Assembly (NCBI RefSeq): GCF_001598815.1
Contig: NZ_BCZQ01000003.1
Span: forward strand, 124,001-188,000
DNA length: 64,000 bases
Reading direction: 5' to 3'
Origin: Sphingopyxis terrae subsp. terrae NBRC 15098
GTDB taxonomy: Bacteria; Pseudomonadota; Alphaproteobacteria; Sphingomonadales; Sphingomonadaceae
Part shown: piece after piece, positions 18,066 through 25,502 of the stretch
Layout of the letters: each line of letters starts with the position of its first letter
Position numbering within the stretch: the first letter of the stretch is position 1
The notes under the pieces: generated by a model
Databases searched by the model: none
Told to the model about the DNA's origin: nothing
Seen by the model: the letters and a program-made list of their open reading frames with translations, nothing else
Made by a program: the position numbers and the translations under genes

Positions 18066-19559
18066 ATGAGTGCATTCGGACGCCGTCCCGGAACCGCAGG
18101 CCGCCCCGCCTTTGGCGTGGCCAAGCCGATGCAGGCTGGCCCCGGCATGGCTGGCGGCGCGCAATTTCCTGCAATCGACACGCCGGCCGCCGAGGCACCC
18201 CCGCCGCCGTCGAACCTGAGCCCAGAAATGGAGGCGATGGAGCGGCTGAACCAGCGGTCGACCGCCGAGGCGATGGAGCCCGAAAAGGCGCAGGGTTTCG
18301 AAGCCAGCGTCCACAAGATCAAGGAACAGGTGCTGCCGCGCCTGCTCGAACGCGTCGATCCCGAGGCCGCGGCGACGCTGTCGAAGGACGAGCTGACCGA
18401 GGAATTCCGCCCGATCATCCTCGAAGTGCTGGCCGAGCTGCGCATCACGCTCAACCGCCGCGAGCAATTCGCGCTCGAAAAGGTGCTCGTCGACGAATTG
18501 CTCGGCTTCGGCCCGCTCGAAGAGCTGCTCTCCGACCCCGACATCAGCGACATCATGGTCAACGGGCCGTATCAGACCTATGTCGAGCGCAAGGGCCAGC
18601 TCGTCATCGCGCCGATCCAGTTCCGCGACGAACAGCATCTTTTCCAGATCGCCCAGCGCATCTGCAATCAGGTCGGCCGCCGCGTTGACCAGACAACCCC
18701 GCTCGCCGACGCCCGTCTGAAGGACGGCAGCCGCGTCAACGTGATCGTGCCGCCGCTCTCGCTTCGCGGCACCGCGATCTCGATTCGTAAATTCTCGGCC
18801 AAGCCGATCACGCTCGACATGCTCTGTCAGTGGGGCGCCATGAGCCAGAAGATGTGCACCGCGCTGAAGATCGCAGGCGCGAGCCGGTTCAACATCGTTA
18901 TCTCGGGCGGTACGGGTTCGGGTAAGACGACGATGCTCAACGCCCTCTCCAAGATGATCGACCCCGGCGAGCGCGTGCTGACCATCGAGGACGCCGCCGA
19001 ATTGCGGCTGCAGCAGCCGCACTGGCTGCCGCTCGAAACGCGCCCCGCAAACCTTGAAGGCAATGGCGCCATTCACATGGGCGACCTCGTCAAGAACGCC
19101 CTGCGTATGCGTCCCGACCGCATCATCATGGGCGAAGTCCGCGGCGCGGAGTGTTTCGACCTCCTCGCCGCGATGAACACCGGTCACGACGGGTCGATGT
19201 GTACGCTGCACTCGAACAGCCCGCGCGAATGCCTCGGCCGTATGGAAAATATGGTGCTGATGGGCGACATCAAGATTCCGAAGGAAGCGATCTCGAAACA
19301 GATCGCCGACTCGGTCGACCTGATCGTCCAGATCAAGCGCCTGCGCGATGGCTCGCGCCGCGTCACCAACGTCACCGAGGTCATCGGCATGGAAGGCGAC
19401 GTCATCGTCACCCAGGAATTGTTCAAGTTCGAATATTTGGACGAGGACAAGGACGGAAAGATCATCGGCGAATATCGCTCGATGGGCCTGCGTCCCTATA
19501 CGCTGGAAAAGGCGCGCCAGTACGGCTTCGATCAGCCCTACCTCGAGGCGTGCCTGTAA
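18066..19559 (+). CDS. cpaF: CpaF/TadA-family secretion ATPase
   Basis: 497 residues. Type II/IV secretion ATPase of the Flp pilus (tight-adherence) branch. A proline-rich N-terminus (about 1-65) is followed by an all-alpha region, the DPDISDIMVNGP segment, Walker A GGTGSGKTT (about 281-289), the acidic DAAELRLQQPH region, Walker B RIIMGEVRG, and MNTGHDGSMCTLHSNSPR. All key residues are present, so it should be active. No other cpa/tad genes flank it in this window, so either the rest of the pilus locus is elsewhere or this ATPase serves another system. Confidence 0.93.
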   Translation: MSAFGRRPGTAGRPAFGVAKPMQAGPGMAGGAQFPAIDTPAAEAPPPPSNLSPEMEAMERLNQRSTAEAMEPEKAQGFEASVHKIKEQVLPRLLERVDPEAAATLSKDELTEEFRPIILEVLAELRITLNRREQFALEKVLVDELLGFGPLEELLSDPDISDIMVNGPYQTYVERKGQLVIAPIQFRDEQHLFQIAQRICNQVGRRVDQTTPLADARLKDGSRVNVIVPPLSLRGTAISIRKFSAKPITLDMLCQWGAMSQKMCTALKIAGASRFNIVISGGTGSGKTTMLNALSKMIDPGERVLTIEDAAELRLQQPHWLPLETRPANLEGNGAIHMGDLVKNALRMRPDRIIMGEVRGAECFDLLAAMNTGHDGSMCTLHSNSPRECLGRMENMVLMGDIKIPKEAISKQIADSVDLIVQIKRLRDGSRRVTNVTEVIGMEGDVIVTQELFKFEYLDEDKDGKIIGEYRSMGLRPYTLEKARQYGFDQPYLEACL

Positions 19560-19585
19560 GACCCGCCTGCGGGGGGAGGCAGCGC

Positions 19586-19771
19586 TTAGGGCTTGAGCGC
19601 CAGCGCCGCCGCCACGATCGCGACCGCCACGCTCACCAGCGCGATGCCGCGCCACGGCATGAAACCGACCTTGTCGACGTCGCGGCGATTGCGGCGGCGC
19701 CACTCGGCGAGTTCGGCGACACCGAACAGGATCGCCGCAGTTACGCTCACCGACAGCATCGACACTTGCAT
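19586..19771 (-). CDS. Small two-helix membrane protein
   Basis: 61 residues: helix 1 (about 3-22, VSMLSVSVTAAILFGVAELA), a basic loop (WRRRNRRDVDKVG) and helix 2 (about 40-59, RGIALVSVAVAIVAAALAL). The composition fits a genuine inner-membrane protein with a positive-inside cytoplasmic loop. No family is recognised. It is convergent with cpaF (26-base gap). Confidence 0.55.
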   Translation of the reverse strand: MQVSMLSVSVTAAILFGVAELAEWRRRNRRDVDKVGFMPWRGIALVSVAVAIVAAALALKP

Positions 19772-19826
19772 TGACGCTCAACCCTTCGCAAACAGGGGAT
19801 CTTCCCCCCAGTGACGAGGTGCCGAT

Positions 19827-20669
19827 ATGCGTTCGCTTCCGATTATTGCAACCGCTCTTCTTGCCGCCACCGCTCCGGCGTTCGCGATGGCTGATCCGCA
19901 CGCCGGACATGGCGATCATGGCGCGCACGGTGCCGCGCCCGAGGGCGCGATCGCCGCAGCGGTGGCGGCGCCGACCCGCACGCCCGCCAATGTCGCGCGC
20001 GACGCGGCGCGCCATCCCACCGAAACGCTGGCCTTCTTCGGCGTGAAGCCGGGCGATACGGTCGTCGAGCTGTGGCCGGGCGGCGGCTGGTATACCGAGA
20101 TTCTGGCGCCGCTGACCCAAAGCGGTGGCGGCACGCTCTACGCCGCGGCGCCGTGGGAGCGCGGGCTGAACACAGTCCGCAAATGGCAGGAGGCCAAGCC
20201 CGACGCCTATGGCGCGGTCAAGCTCGCCGAATTTCCCGCGACCGGCGCCGGGCCCAAGGTTCCCGACGGCAGCGCCGATGTCGTGCTGACCTTTCGCAAC
20301 GTCCACAACTGGCGCTTCGGCGGCATGGACAAGACCGCCGAAGCCTTCCAGCAAATCTATGCGATGCTGAAGCCCGGCGGCGTGCTGGGCGTCGTCGATC
20401 ACCGCCTGCCCGAGGCGATGGATTCGGCGCTCGAGGAAAAGAGCGGCTATATGAAGCGCTCGTCGATCGTCGCCTTTGCCGAAGCCGCCGGATTCAAGCT
20501 GGCGGGCGAAAGCGAGGTCAACGCCAACCCCCGGGACACGCACGATTATGAAAAAGGCGTGTGGAGCCTGCCGCCGACGCTGACCAACAAGGATGTCGAC
20601 CGCGAAAAATATGTCGCGATCGGCGAATCGGACCGCATGACGCTGAAGTTCGTGAAGCCAGCAAGCTGA
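19827..20669 (+). CDS. Exported SAM-methyltransferase-like protein
   Basis: 280 residues. A clear signal peptide (MRSLPIIATALLAATAPAFA, cleaved near residue 22) and a His-rich mature start (HAGHGDHGAHG) lead into a Rossmann methyltransferase domain: motif I VVELWPGGGWYTEIL, then DVVLTFRNVHNW, then LKPGGVLGVVDHRL. SAM is not known to occur freely in the periplasm, so an exported methyltransferase fold is puzzling; it may bind another nucleotide-like ligand or be a degenerate enzyme. Similar signal-peptide-bearing proteins are annotated as methyltransferases in related bacteria. Its stop overlaps the start region of aat. Confidence 0.8.
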   Translation: MRSLPIIATALLAATAPAFAMADPHAGHGDHGAHGAAPEGAIAAAVAAPTRTPANVARDAARHPTETLAFFGVKPGDTVVELWPGGGWYTEILAPLTQSGGGTLYAAAPWERGLNTVRKWQEAKPDAYGAVKLAEFPATGAGPKVPDGSADVVLTFRNVHNWRFGGMDKTAEAFQQIYAMLKPGGVLGVVDHRLPEAMDSALEEKSGYMKRSSIVAFAEAAGFKLAGESEVNANPRDTHDYEKGVWSLPPTLTNKDVDREKYVAIGESDRMTLKFVKPAS

Positions 20670-21439
20670 GCAAGCCGCTCGAAACGATCGACCCCGCGCT
20701 GCTGCTCAGCGCCTATGCGCAGGGGATATTCCCGATGGCCGACGGGGCGGACGACCCGTCGGTCCATTGGGTCGAACCGCGGCTGCGCGCGATCCTGCCG
20801 CTCGATGGCTTTCACCTGTCGCGCAGCCTGCGCAAGCTGCTGCTCGCCGACCGTTTCCGCGTCACCACCGACACCGCCTTTCCCGCGATGATGGCGCTGT
20901 GCGCCGAAGCCGCCGACGACCGGCCGACGACGTGGATCAACCCGGTGATCCGCGCGAGCTACGAACGATTGTTCCGCATGGGCCATGCCCATAGCGTCGA
21001 ATGCTGGCACGACGGGGAACTGGTCGGCGGCCTCTATGGCGTGTCGCTGGGGCGCGCCTTTTTCGGCGAATCGATGGTCAGCCGGATGCGCGATGCCTCG
21101 AAAATCGCGCTCGCGCATCTCGTCGCGCGGCTCAGGGCCGGGGCCTTCGAGCTGCTCGATTGCCAGTTCATGACGCCGCACCTCGCCAGCCTGGGCGCGA
21201 TCGAAATGCCCCAGGCCGCCTATCTCGCGCGGCTTTATTCGGTGCTGTCGGGGGCCGGCGATGCGGCCTTGGGCGCCGCCGCGGGAGCGGCCGGAGCCGG
21301 GGTACCCTCGCCGCCATTCCCGGCAGGCGACTGGTCGGCGCTCGATGCCTTGGGCGCCGACGCTGGCTTGGGCGCGGAGCGCGCGACGGGTTCGCCGCCC
21401 GGATATGTCATCGCACAGCTTTTGACGAAGACATCATAG
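20666..21439 (+). CDS. aat: Leucyl/phenylalanyl-tRNA-protein transferase
   Basis: About 257 residues. Adds Leu or Phe to N-terminal Arg/Lys, marking proteins for ClpAP by the N-end rule. Family blocks are visible: LLLSAYAQGIFPMAD, VHWVEPRLRAILPLD, ESMVSRMRDASKIALAHL, FELLDCQFMTPHLASLGAIE and the C-terminal PGYVIAQLLTKTS common in alphaproteobacteria. No ATG, GTG or TTG lies near the expected start. I place it at CTG 20666, which overlaps the upstream stop as CTGA; the nearest standard in-frame start is GTG 20561, which would overlap the upstream gene by 109 bases. The 3' 205 bases overlap the convergent DUF2155 gene. Confidence 0.88.
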   Translation: MSKPLETIDPALLLSAYAQGIFPMADGADDPSVHWVEPRLRAILPLDGFHLSRSLRKLLLADRFRVTTDTAFPAMMALCAEAADDRPTTWINPVIRASYERLFRMGHAHSVECWHDGELVGGLYGVSLGRAFFGESMVSRMRDASKIALAHLVARLRAGAFELLDCQFMTPHLASLGAIEMPQAAYLARLYSVLSGAGDAALGAAAGAAGAGVPSPPFPAGDWSALDALGADAGLGAERATGSPPGYVIAQLLTKTS

Positions 21440-21876
21440 ATCGGGTGCTGGATCACATTGCGCTCGGGGCGTTCCTTGAACACCCAGCCCGAAAAGACGC
21501 GATACCATTTATTGTCGCGCTGATCCTGCACCGACAATTGCACGAAGGCGCCGGTTTCGGGGGGATCTTCCCACGGCGCCGTCTGTTCGCAGGCGCGCAG
21601 GCGAACGATCGCGCGGCCGACGCGTGCGGTATCGCCCGGCTTCATCGTCAGATCCTGCACCAGCCCGTTGCGCTTGTTGAGCAGGCCCAGCACCGCCACG
21701 CGTTCGGCCATCGGGGTCGCGCCTTCGATCCCGCCGACTTCCTGCGGCACGGTTTCGGACTTGGCGATCTGCGGGATGTTGCTCGTCGTCTTGGTCTGGT
21801 TGCCGCGATCGCAGCCGGCCAGCGTCGTCGCCGCGAGCAGCGCGATCAGCGCGGAACGGAAAAGCGGCGTCGCCAC
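21235..21876 (-). CDS. DUF2155 family lipoprotein
   Basis: 213 residues from a GTG at 21876, 5 bases after the NDUFA12-like stop. A signal peptide with lipobox LAGC is followed by the DUF2155 domain (about 60-150, including RAIVRLRACEQTAPWEDPP, GAFVQLSVQ and YRVFSGWVFKERP). A Pro/Ala-rich tail of about 55 residues is encoded antisense to the end of aat. The function of DUF2155 is unknown; in alphaproteobacteria it sits near aat and complex I accessory genes. The tail is low complexity and could have arisen because the antisense frame had to stay open. Confidence 0.85.
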   Translation of the reverse strand: MATPLFRSALIALLAATTLAGCDRGNQTKTTSNIPQIAKSETVPQEVGGIEGATPMAERVAVLGLLNKRNGLVQDLTMKPGDTARVGRAIVRLRACEQTAPWEDPPETGAFVQLSVQDQRDNKWYRVFSGWVFKERPERNVIQHPIYDVFVKSCAMTYPGGEPVARSAPKPASAPKASSADQSPAGNGGEGTPAPAAPAAAPKAASPAPDSTE

Positions 21877-21881
21877 GGCGC

Positions 21882-22268
21882 TCAGTCGGCGCCGGGCCGC
21901 CAGGCCTCGTAATCGCCGGTCGCGGCGGCGCGATGCCCGCCGCGTTCGAGCGCGCCGGCGGGGCGATAGGCACCCAGGCTGCCGGTCAGATTTGCAGTCG
22001 GCTCGGCGAGCCAGGGGCGCGGCGCGGGCAGCACGTCGGACGGCAGTTCGTCGAAGGTGCCGTGCAGCCAGCCATGCCATTCGGGCGGCACGCGGCTCGC
22101 GTCGTTCGACCCCTTGTAGAGTACCCAGCGGCGCTTGCCGTCGCGCGACCGGAAATAGCGGTTGCCAAGGCCGTCCTCGCCGACCTGCTCGCCATTTTTC
22201 CAGCTGCTCAGCAGTGTGCCGACGGTCGCGCCGTCCCACCAGGTGAAAATCTTGCCCAAGATGCTCAT
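21882..22268 (-). CDS. NADH:ubiquinone oxidoreductase accessory subunit NDUFA12-like
   Basis: 128 residues, homologous to mitochondrial complex I subunit NDUFA12/B17.2. Signature segments: GEDGLGNRYFRSRDGKRRWVLY and PPEWHGWLHGTFDELPSD. It is found as a supernumerary complex I subunit or assembly factor in alphaproteobacteria. The ATG at 22268 is chosen (MSILGKIFTWWDG); a TTG 21 bases earlier is possible. It is co-transcribed with the DUF2155 gene. Confidence 0.93.
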   Translation of the reverse strand: MSILGKIFTWWDGATVGTLLSSWKNGEQVGEDGLGNRYFRSRDGKRRWVLYKGSNDASRVPPEWHGWLHGTFDELPSDVLPAPRPWLAEPTANLTGSLGAYRPAGALERGGHRAAATGDYEAWRPGAD

Positions 22269-22350
22269 GGCGGTGGCGTTTACAGGCAAGCGTGCGGGCT
22301 TCGCAAGCGGTCTTTGGCGAAAAGCGGCGCCATTACCGCCTGCCCTACCG

Positions 22351-22815
22351 CTACTTTGCGTCCTGCCACGTCACCTTGGCGCTTTCGTCGATCCCCAGCT
22401 TCGCGGCGGTGCCGCCCGCCAGTTCGAGCACCGCCGCTACTTGGCCGCCGCTGACGACGGGATCGAGCGATTCGGGGATGGCGTTTTCGGCGATCCGGTC
22501 GATGCTGCCGTCGGCGCGCACGAAGATCATGTCGAGCGGGATCAGCGTGTTCTTCATCCAGAAATTGGCGATCTTCGGCTTGGCGAACGGAAACAGCATG
22601 CCGCCATCGGCGGGCAGCGACGTGCGGAACATCAGTCCCTTTTCCTGTTCGGCCTCGGTTCGCGCGACCTCGACGCGAAAGCGGTGGGTGGTGCCCGCCA
22701 TTGCGATGGTCAGCGGCACTGTCGCCTCGGCGCCGGCTTCGGCCTCGGCGCCCTTGTCGCAGCCCGCGACGGGCAGCGCGAGCGCCAGGGTGAGGGCGGT
22801 CAGCATGGCTCGCAT
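22351..22815 (-). CDS. DUF192 family exported protein
   Basis: 154 residues. Signal peptide with a Cys at the cleavage region (LPVAGC), then the DUF192 beta-barrel with EKGLMFRTSLPADGGMLFPF and NFWMKNTLIPLDMIFVRADG, the conserved core of the family. Its function is unknown. AAGGAG lies 6 bases before the ATG at 22815 and directly abuts an alternative ATG at 22821, so 22815 is favoured. It lies between recX and the NDUFA12-like gene on the same strand. Confidence 0.9.
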   Translation of the reverse strand: MRAMLTALTLALALPVAGCDKGAEAEAGAEATVPLTIAMAGTTHRFRVEVARTEAEQEKGLMFRTSLPADGGMLFPFAKPKIANFWMKNTLIPLDMIFVRADGSIDRIAENAIPESLDPVVSGGQVAAVLELAGGTAAKLGIDESAKVTWQDAK

Positions 22816-22889
22816 CGGCATCTCCTTGTCGACTTTCTGGTCGCCGTCTTGTCGCCGACCTCGGGGTGCCGGACGTTCAGCGCCGCTGC

Positions 22890-23462
22890 CTAATCGAGCG
22901 CCGCCTCGGCGTCCAGCGCGGCCAGCGCCGCTGCGTCCCCCGGCGGGACAGCGAGGATGCGCCGCGCGAGCGCGGGCGAATGGCCGGCGCGCGCGAAGGC
23001 GGCCACCTGGCGCTCGCGCTGCGCGGGATCGTCGAGCGGCTGGCGCGCGAACGGACCGAAGCGGCGGCGGCGCGCAAATCCGACGGCCGAAGCCACCGCC
23101 GCGCCCTCGGCGGCGTCGATCGCTTCGCCCGCGTCGGCTTCGTCGATGCCGTCGACGAAAAGCTGCGCGCGCACGCGCCGCGCGCCCAGCCCGCGCCGCG
23201 TCATCGCGGCGCCGCGCATCGCGGCATATTGCCGGTCGTCAAGGTAGCGCAGCCGCTCCATGCGGTCGGCGATCGCGTCGCAAGCGGCGCGCGGATCGGC
23301 GGCATCGGTCCATTCGGCCTCGCGCAGCTTGCGCCCCAGATAGCGCAGCAATTTCGCCCGGCTGGTCGCGAATCGCGCCACATAGGCGAGCGCCAATTCG
23401 TCGAGTCGCGATGCGTCGAGCGGCTTTTTGCTTCGGTCGGACGGAGTGCGGCGGTTGGCCAT
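22890..23462 (-). CDS. recX: Regulatory protein RecX
   Basis: 190 residues of tandem three-helix RecX repeats: LALAYVARFATSRAKLLRYL, then RMERLRYLDDRQYAAMRGA and RRGLGARRVRAQLFVDGID. RecX caps RecA filaments and tunes recombination and SOS. recA is not adjacent here. It is divergent from the fatty acyl-AMP ligase gene with about 180 bases between starts. No LexA-type GTTC-N7-GTTC box was seen in that gap. Confidence 0.9.
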   Translation of the reverse strand: MANRRTPSDRSKKPLDASRLDELALAYVARFATSRAKLLRYLGRKLREAEWTDAADPRAACDAIADRMERLRYLDDRQYAAMRGAAMTRRGLGARRVRAQLFVDGIDEADAGEAIDAAEGAAVASAVGFARRRRFGPFARQPLDDPAQRERQVAAFARAGHSPALARRILAVPPGDAAALAALDAEAALD

Positions 23463-23644
23463 ATGCCATGTTTATGCCACAGTCGGGTCCGATTGAGAAC
23501 GATCAGAGCCCCTATGCCCGGCGGAAAGCCCGGAAAAATGGGCGATTATGTTCAAACAGTCAGGGATCGCGCACGCTCATCATGGCACCGGAAGATGACA
23601 TGCTTGTTGCCGCATCCCCCGTTTCCCGGGATTCGACACCCCTT

Positions 23645-25396
23645 ATGACCGAAAATTCCGCTCCTGCGGTGGAGGCGCTTGTCCCCACCCCGACCGAATG
23701 CGCCCAGCCGCGCCGCTTTTCGAACTTCGCCACCGTCGGCGAAGCGCTCGACTATGCCGCCGCGGGTACGCGCGGGCTCAATTTTCATGATCCGCGCGGG
23801 CGCCTGATCCGCCCCTATCCCTATAGCGAGCTCAAGGCCGATGCGCTCGAGGCCGCCTATCGCCTCGTGGCGGCGGGGGTACAGCCCGGCGACCGCATCG
23901 CGCTGGTCGCCGAAACCGGCGCCGAATTTGCCGCGCTGTTCTTCGGCACCATCTATGCCGGCGCCTGGCCGGTGCCGCTGCCGCTGCCGACCAGCTTCGG
24001 CGGGCGCGATTCCTATGTCGGACAGCTTGTCGTCCAGCTCACGAGCTGCGACCCCAAGATGCTGTTCTTCCCGCCCGAAATCGCCGCCATGGCCACCGAA
24101 GCCGCCGAACAGCGCGGCGTCCAGCCGATGGACTGGAGCGAATTTGCGGCGCGCCCCGCGCCTGTCGTCGATCTGCCCGAACAGAAGCCCGACGAAACCT
24201 GCTATCTGCAATATAGCAGCGGCTCGACGCGCTTCCCGCACGGCGTCGCCGTCACCCATGCGGCGCTGCTCAACAATCTCGCGGCGCATGCGCACGGCAT
24301 GGAATTGCGCGACAGCGACCGCTGCATTTCATGGCTGCCCTGGTATCACGACATGGGCCTCGTCGGCTGTTTCCTGTCGCCGGTCGCCAATCAGGTGTCG
24401 GTGGACTATCTCAAAACCGAGGATTTCGCCCGCCGTCCGCTCGCCTGGCTCGATCTCATCAGCCGGAACAGCGGCACGACGCTCAGCTATTCGCCGACCT
24501 TCGGCTACGACATCTGCGCGCGCCGTATTTCCAGTCAGACGCATGTCGCCGACCGTTTCGACCTGTCGCGCTGGCGCGTCGCCGGCAACGGCGCCGACAT
24601 GATCCGCCCCGACGTCATGCAGAGCTTCGTCGATGCCTTCGCCGACGCCGGTTTCAAGGCGAGCGCCTTTCTGCCGAGCTACGGCCTGGCCGAAGCGACG
24701 CTGGCGGTCAGCATCATGCCCCCCGGCGAAGGGATCGTTGTCGAACTGGTCGAGGAAACCGAATTGTCGGGGGCCAGCGGCGACGCGGGACGCCCGACCC
24801 GCTACCGCGCGATCGTCAACTGCGGCCGCGCTGTGCGCGACATGACGATCGAGGTTCGCGACGAGGACGGCAATATCCTTCCCGACCAGACCGTCGGCAA
24901 GGTGTGGTGCACTGGCCCGTCGCTGATGACCGGATATTATCGCGATCCCGAATCGACCGCCGCCTGCATGAAGGACGGCTGGCTCGATACCGGCGATATG
25001 GGTTATCTGTCAGATGGTTACATCTATATCGTCGGCCGCGCCAAGGACATGATCATCATCAACGGCAAGAATCACTGGCCGCAGGATATCGAATGGGCGG
25101 TCGAACAATTGCCGGGCTTCAAGTCGGGCGACATCGCCGCCTTCGCGATCACCACGCCGGGCGGTGAAGAGACGCCGGCGGTGCTCGTCCAGTGCCGCAC
25201 CAGCGACGAGAAGGAACGCGCGGCGCTGCACGAAACGATCCGCGACCGGGTCCGCGCGATCACCGGCATGAACTGCCTCGTCGAGCTGATTCCGCCGCGC
25301 ACGCTGCCGCGTACCAGCTCGGGCAAGCTCAGCCGCTCGAAGGCGCGCGCGCAATATCTGGCGGGCGAGATCCAGCCCTTCCGGATCGCCGCCTGA
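23645..25396 (+). CDS. Fatty acyl-AMP ligase (FAAL), stand-alone
   Basis: 583 residues. ANL-superfamily adenylating enzyme that makes acyl-AMP from fatty acids for transfer to an acyl-carrier protein rather than to CoA. Visible motifs: P-loop YSSGSTRFPHGV, SWLPWYHDMGLVG, SYGLAEATLAV, GWLDTGDMGYL, IVGRAKDMIIINGKNHWPQDIE and the C-terminal catalytic lysine region RTSSGKLSRSKAR. The tolerant SGSTRFP form (no K in the loop) and the NHWPQDIE segment are typical of FAALs. No ACP or PKS is nearby. In-frame ATGs at 23582 and 23600 (GGAAG upstream of the latter) are also possible starts. Confidence 0.88.
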   Translation: MTENSAPAVEALVPTPTECAQPRRFSNFATVGEALDYAAAGTRGLNFHDPRGRLIRPYPYSELKADALEAAYRLVAAGVQPGDRIALVAETGAEFAALFFGTIYAGAWPVPLPLPTSFGGRDSYVGQLVVQLTSCDPKMLFFPPEIAAMATEAAEQRGVQPMDWSEFAARPAPVVDLPEQKPDETCYLQYSSGSTRFPHGVAVTHAALLNNLAAHAHGMELRDSDRCISWLPWYHDMGLVGCFLSPVANQVSVDYLKTEDFARRPLAWLDLISRNSGTTLSYSPTFGYDICARRISSQTHVADRFDLSRWRVAGNGADMIRPDVMQSFVDAFADAGFKASAFLPSYGLAEATLAVSIMPPGEGIVVELVEETELSGASGDAGRPTRYRAIVNCGRAVRDMTIEVRDEDGNILPDQTVGKVWCTGPSLMTGYYRDPESTAACMKDGWLDTGDMGYLSDGYIYIVGRAKDMIIINGKNHWPQDIEWAVEQLPGFKSGDIAAFAITTPGGEETPAVLVQCRTSDEKERAALHETIRDRVRAITGMNCLVELIPPRTLPRTSSGKLSRSKARAQYLAGEIQPFRIAA

Positions 25397-25502
25397 GCCG
25401 AACGGTGCGCAGCGCCAATTCTGTTCCGCTTCGGTACAGAAAATGCGACGAAGCGAAGCGCGCGGTTACTTTCGAGTAACCCGCTTTCGCTATGCAAGCG
25501 GC

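Noticed and set aside
17961..20543. 860-residue minus-strand open frame across cpaF and the exported methyltransferase gene
   Set aside because: Shadow of two well-supported plus-strand genes; no RBS and a composition typical of antisense reading.
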